Of a DNA stretch of 64,000 nucleotides, positions 62,521 through 64,000 are shown one piece after another. The stretch is from positions 1 to 64,000 of the forward strand of contig CAZSNM010000004.1 in the NCBI GenBank assembly GCA_964608455.1, given 5' to 3'. Each line of letters opens with the position of its first letter. Within the stretch, counting starts at the first letter, position 1. The position numbers and the translations under genes were made by a program. The notes below the pieces were generated by a model. It had not been told where the DNA came from. It was given only the letters and a program-made list of their open reading frames with translations, and did not search any database. The DNA comes from DTDX01 sp964608455. Its GTDB lineage: Archaea > Thermoproteota > Bathyarchaeia > 40CM-2-53-6 > DTDX01.

Positions 62521-63090
62521 TTGAAAATTTTATTTGCAACATCTAATAGAAATAAGCTTAAAGAGGCTAACGCTGTTTTGAGCAAATATGGAATTAAAGT
62601 TGAAATGCTTAATAAAAGGAAGTTGGAAATTCAATCAGATAACATCGAAGAAATAGCTAAATATTCAGCCTTAGAGCTTTTTAAAGAAGTTAAAGCACCT
62701 TTAATAACTGAAGATTCAGCTTTAAGCATTAAAGCGCTTAATGGTTTTCCAGGTCCTTACTCAGCTTATGTTTTTAAGACAATAGGTAATAAAGGAATTC
62801 TAAAGCTTATGGAAAATAAACTAAATAGGGAAAGCGTTTTTAAAGCAGCTGTTTTCTTTTGTTCATCAAATATTCAAAAATGTTTTATTGGGGTTACTAA
62901 AGGAAAAATAGCTTTTGAAGAGCGTGGTAAATTTGGATTTGGTTTTGACCCAATATTTATTCCTGATGATTATCCAAAGAAAACTTTTGGAGAAATGTCT
63001 ATAGAAGAGAAAAGTTTATACTCACATAGAGGGAAAGCTATGGTTAAATTTGCAAAATGGTATATAAAAAATTATAAGGAAGAAATTTGA
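62521..63090 (+). CDS. rdgB: XTP/dITP diphosphatase (Ham1/RdgB family)
   Basis: 189 aa. N-terminal FATSNRNKLKEANAVLSKYG, TEDSALSIKALNGFPGPYSAY (metal ligand Asp), FGFGFDPIFIPDDY, and SHRGKAMVKFAKW at the C-terminus. It removes non-canonical purine nucleotides. TTG start with GAAGGAG 9 nt upstream. Just ahead of rps15 in archaea-typical order. Confidence 0.95.
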   Translation: MKILFATSNRNKLKEANAVLSKYGIKVEMLNKRKLEIQSDNIEEIAKYSALELFKEVKAPLITEDSALSIKALNGFPGPYSAYVFKTIGNKGILKLMENKLNRESVFKAAVFFCSSNIQKCFIGVTKGKIAFEERGKFGFGFDPIFIPDDYPKKTFGEMSIEEKSLYSHRGKAMVKFAKWYIKNYKEEI

Positions 63091-63127
63091 TCTTTAATAA
63101 AGGAGTAAAATAATAGAGGGAAAGCTA

Positions 63128-63577
63128 TTGGCAAGATTTTACTCTAGAAAAAAAGGTAAATCTGAATCAACCAGACCTATAAGTCGTAAACCTCCATCAT
63201 GGTGCAAAGCTACACCTGAGGAAGTTGAAAATTTAGTTGTGAAACTTGGTAGAGAAGGGTATCCCCCAAGCCTTATAGGTGTTATCCTTAGAGATCAACA
63301 TGGAATTCCACTTGTTAAATCTATTACTGGAAAAAGTATTACTCAAATTTTAAAAGATAATAATCTTTCTCCAAAGCTTCCAGAAGATCTTGAAAACCTT
63401 TTAAAGAAAGCTGAACGAACGAGAAAACACTTAGAAAAGCATAGAAAAGATTATAGCAATAAAAGAGCTTTAGCACTTATTGAATCCAAAATTCATCGTT
63501 TAAGCGAATATTATAAGGAGAGGGGGATTCTCCCAGCTGATTGGAAATATAAACCTAGTGTTGCATCTGTGGCTTAA
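63128..63577 (+). CDS. rps15: Small ribosomal subunit protein S15
   Basis: 149 aa, archaeal/eukaryal-type S13e/S15. N-terminal extension ARFYSRKKGKSESTRPISRKPPSW, then VKLGREGYPPSLIGVILRDQHGIPLVKSITGKSI, and the C-terminal core RKHLEKHRKDYSNKRALALIESKIHRLSEYYKERG. Binds 16S rRNA central domain. TTG start. Followed 5 bp later by a DHH nuclease gene. Confidence 0.96.
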   Translation: MARFYSRKKGKSESTRPISRKPPSWCKATPEEVENLVVKLGREGYPPSLIGVILRDQHGIPLVKSITGKSITQILKDNNLSPKLPEDLENLLKKAERTRKHLEKHRKDYSNKRALALIESKIHRLSEYYKERGILPADWKYKPSVASVA

Positions 63578-63582
63578 GAATT

Positions 63583-64000
63583 ATGAATGAACAAAACTTT
63601 AATGATTTTCTTAAAAAAGCTGAGGAAATAAGCAGTTTTATAAAGGAGGAAGCTTTTAAAAATTCAAAATTTATTGTTGTAACGCATTTTGATGCTGATG
63701 GATTAGCTTCTGGAGGAATAATTTGTAAAGCTTTACTTAGGCTTAACGCTTTTTTTCATTTAAGAATTGTTGAGCAATTAAATGAGGATGTTCTTTTTAA
63801 AATTTCTAAAATAAATGGTGATGCAATAATTTTTTCTGAAATAGGAAGCGGCTATTTAAGCTTAATTAAAAACTTTTTTGAAGGAAAAAAAATATTTGTA
63901 ATAGATCATCATCAAATTGAACCTAATGTTGAAATCAATTTTCCTCATTTAAATCCTCATAATTATGGTTTTGATGGTGGTAAAGATATTAGTGGCTCAG
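63583..64000 (+). CDS. DHH-family phosphoesterase/nuclease (RecJ-like), 5' part only
   Basis: 139 codons before the window ends. VVTHFDADGLASGGII (about 35-50) is the first metal motif, and FVIDHHQIEP (about 104-113) is the DHH motif that names the family. The rps15-recJ-like order is common in archaea, where the product is a GAN/RecJ-like nuclease or single-stranded exonuclease linked with the replication machinery. C-terminus not visible. Confidence 0.85.
   Translation, partial: MNEQNFNDFLKKAEEISSFIKEEAFKNSKFIVVTHFDADGLASGGIICKALLRLNAFFHLRIVEQLNEDVLFKISKINGDAIIFSEIGSGYLSLIKNFFEGKKIFVIDHHQIEPNVEINFPHLNPHNYGFDGGKDISGS

Overview
The window is archaeal and strongly A+T-rich. Evidence: ribosomal proteins L39e, L31e, L18a/LX and L12 of archaeal type, aIF6, prefoldin alpha, PDCD5, Nep1, RNase P subunit Rnp4, archaeal D-aminoacyl-tRNA deacylase, TATA-type promoters, and a tRNA-Gln interrupted by three small introns. 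A type I-A CRISPR cassette, a fused gamma-alpha 2-oxoacid:ferredoxin oxidoreductase subunit and several introns in one tRNA point to the Thermoproteota/TACK side, possibly a Bathyarchaeia-like lineage. The phylum is my inference; the archaeal assignment is firm. TTG is a very common start codon here.

Layout. 1-6640: type I-A CRISPR interference module (csa3 divergent; csa5-cas7-cas5-cas8a-cas3'-cas3''), without array, cas6 or adaptation genes in the window. 6750-8160: KaiC/aRadC-type ATPase and an HTH/coiled-coil partner. 8179-8319: tRNA-Gln(CTG) with three introns. 8396-11785: inositol monophosphatase-type phosphatase, ZIP transporter, SixA-like phosphatase, archaeal asparagine synthetase. 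11794-15640: three secreted Ig-like proteins with shuffled domains around an HTH protein and a ParA/MinD ATPase. 15667-19800: UPF0201, UPF0200 kinase, PPP phosphatase, GuaB, small unknown protein. 19963-29269: glycogen cluster (frameshifted nucleotidyltransferase, GalT-like, debranching-type glycosidase, two GT4 synthases, GH57). 29316-32844: M24 peptidase, PDCD5-like paralogue, secreted alpha-toroid protein, Nep1. 32904-47243: information-processing superoperon (rnp4, pdcd5, rpl39e, rpl31e, eif6, rpl18a, pfdA, ftsY, argF, dtdA, secE, nusG, rpl11, rpl1, rpl10, rpl12, alaS, leuS). 47264-48273: decayed DUF362 pseudogene. 48313-49662: ArsR-like regulator with a tandem operator, small protein, TraB-like protein. 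49659-53519: 2-oxoacid:ferredoxin oxidoreductase and neighbours. 53638-60571: LysE transporter, E1alpha-E1beta-E2 dehydrogenase operon, stomatin-NfeD pair, MscS-like protein. 60875-61820: a compositionally foreign Thr-rich surface protein closed by a long hairpin. 61928-64000: HD protein, Ham1/RdgB, rps15 and the start of a DHH nuclease.

The clearest unusual items are the triple-intron tRNA-Gln, the tandem operator ahead of the ArsR-like gene, the domain-shuffled surface-protein/ParA island, the decayed DUF362 gene, the homopolymer frameshift in the glycogen-cluster nucleotidyltransferase, and the foreign-looking Thr-rich gene with its 17-bp hairpin.
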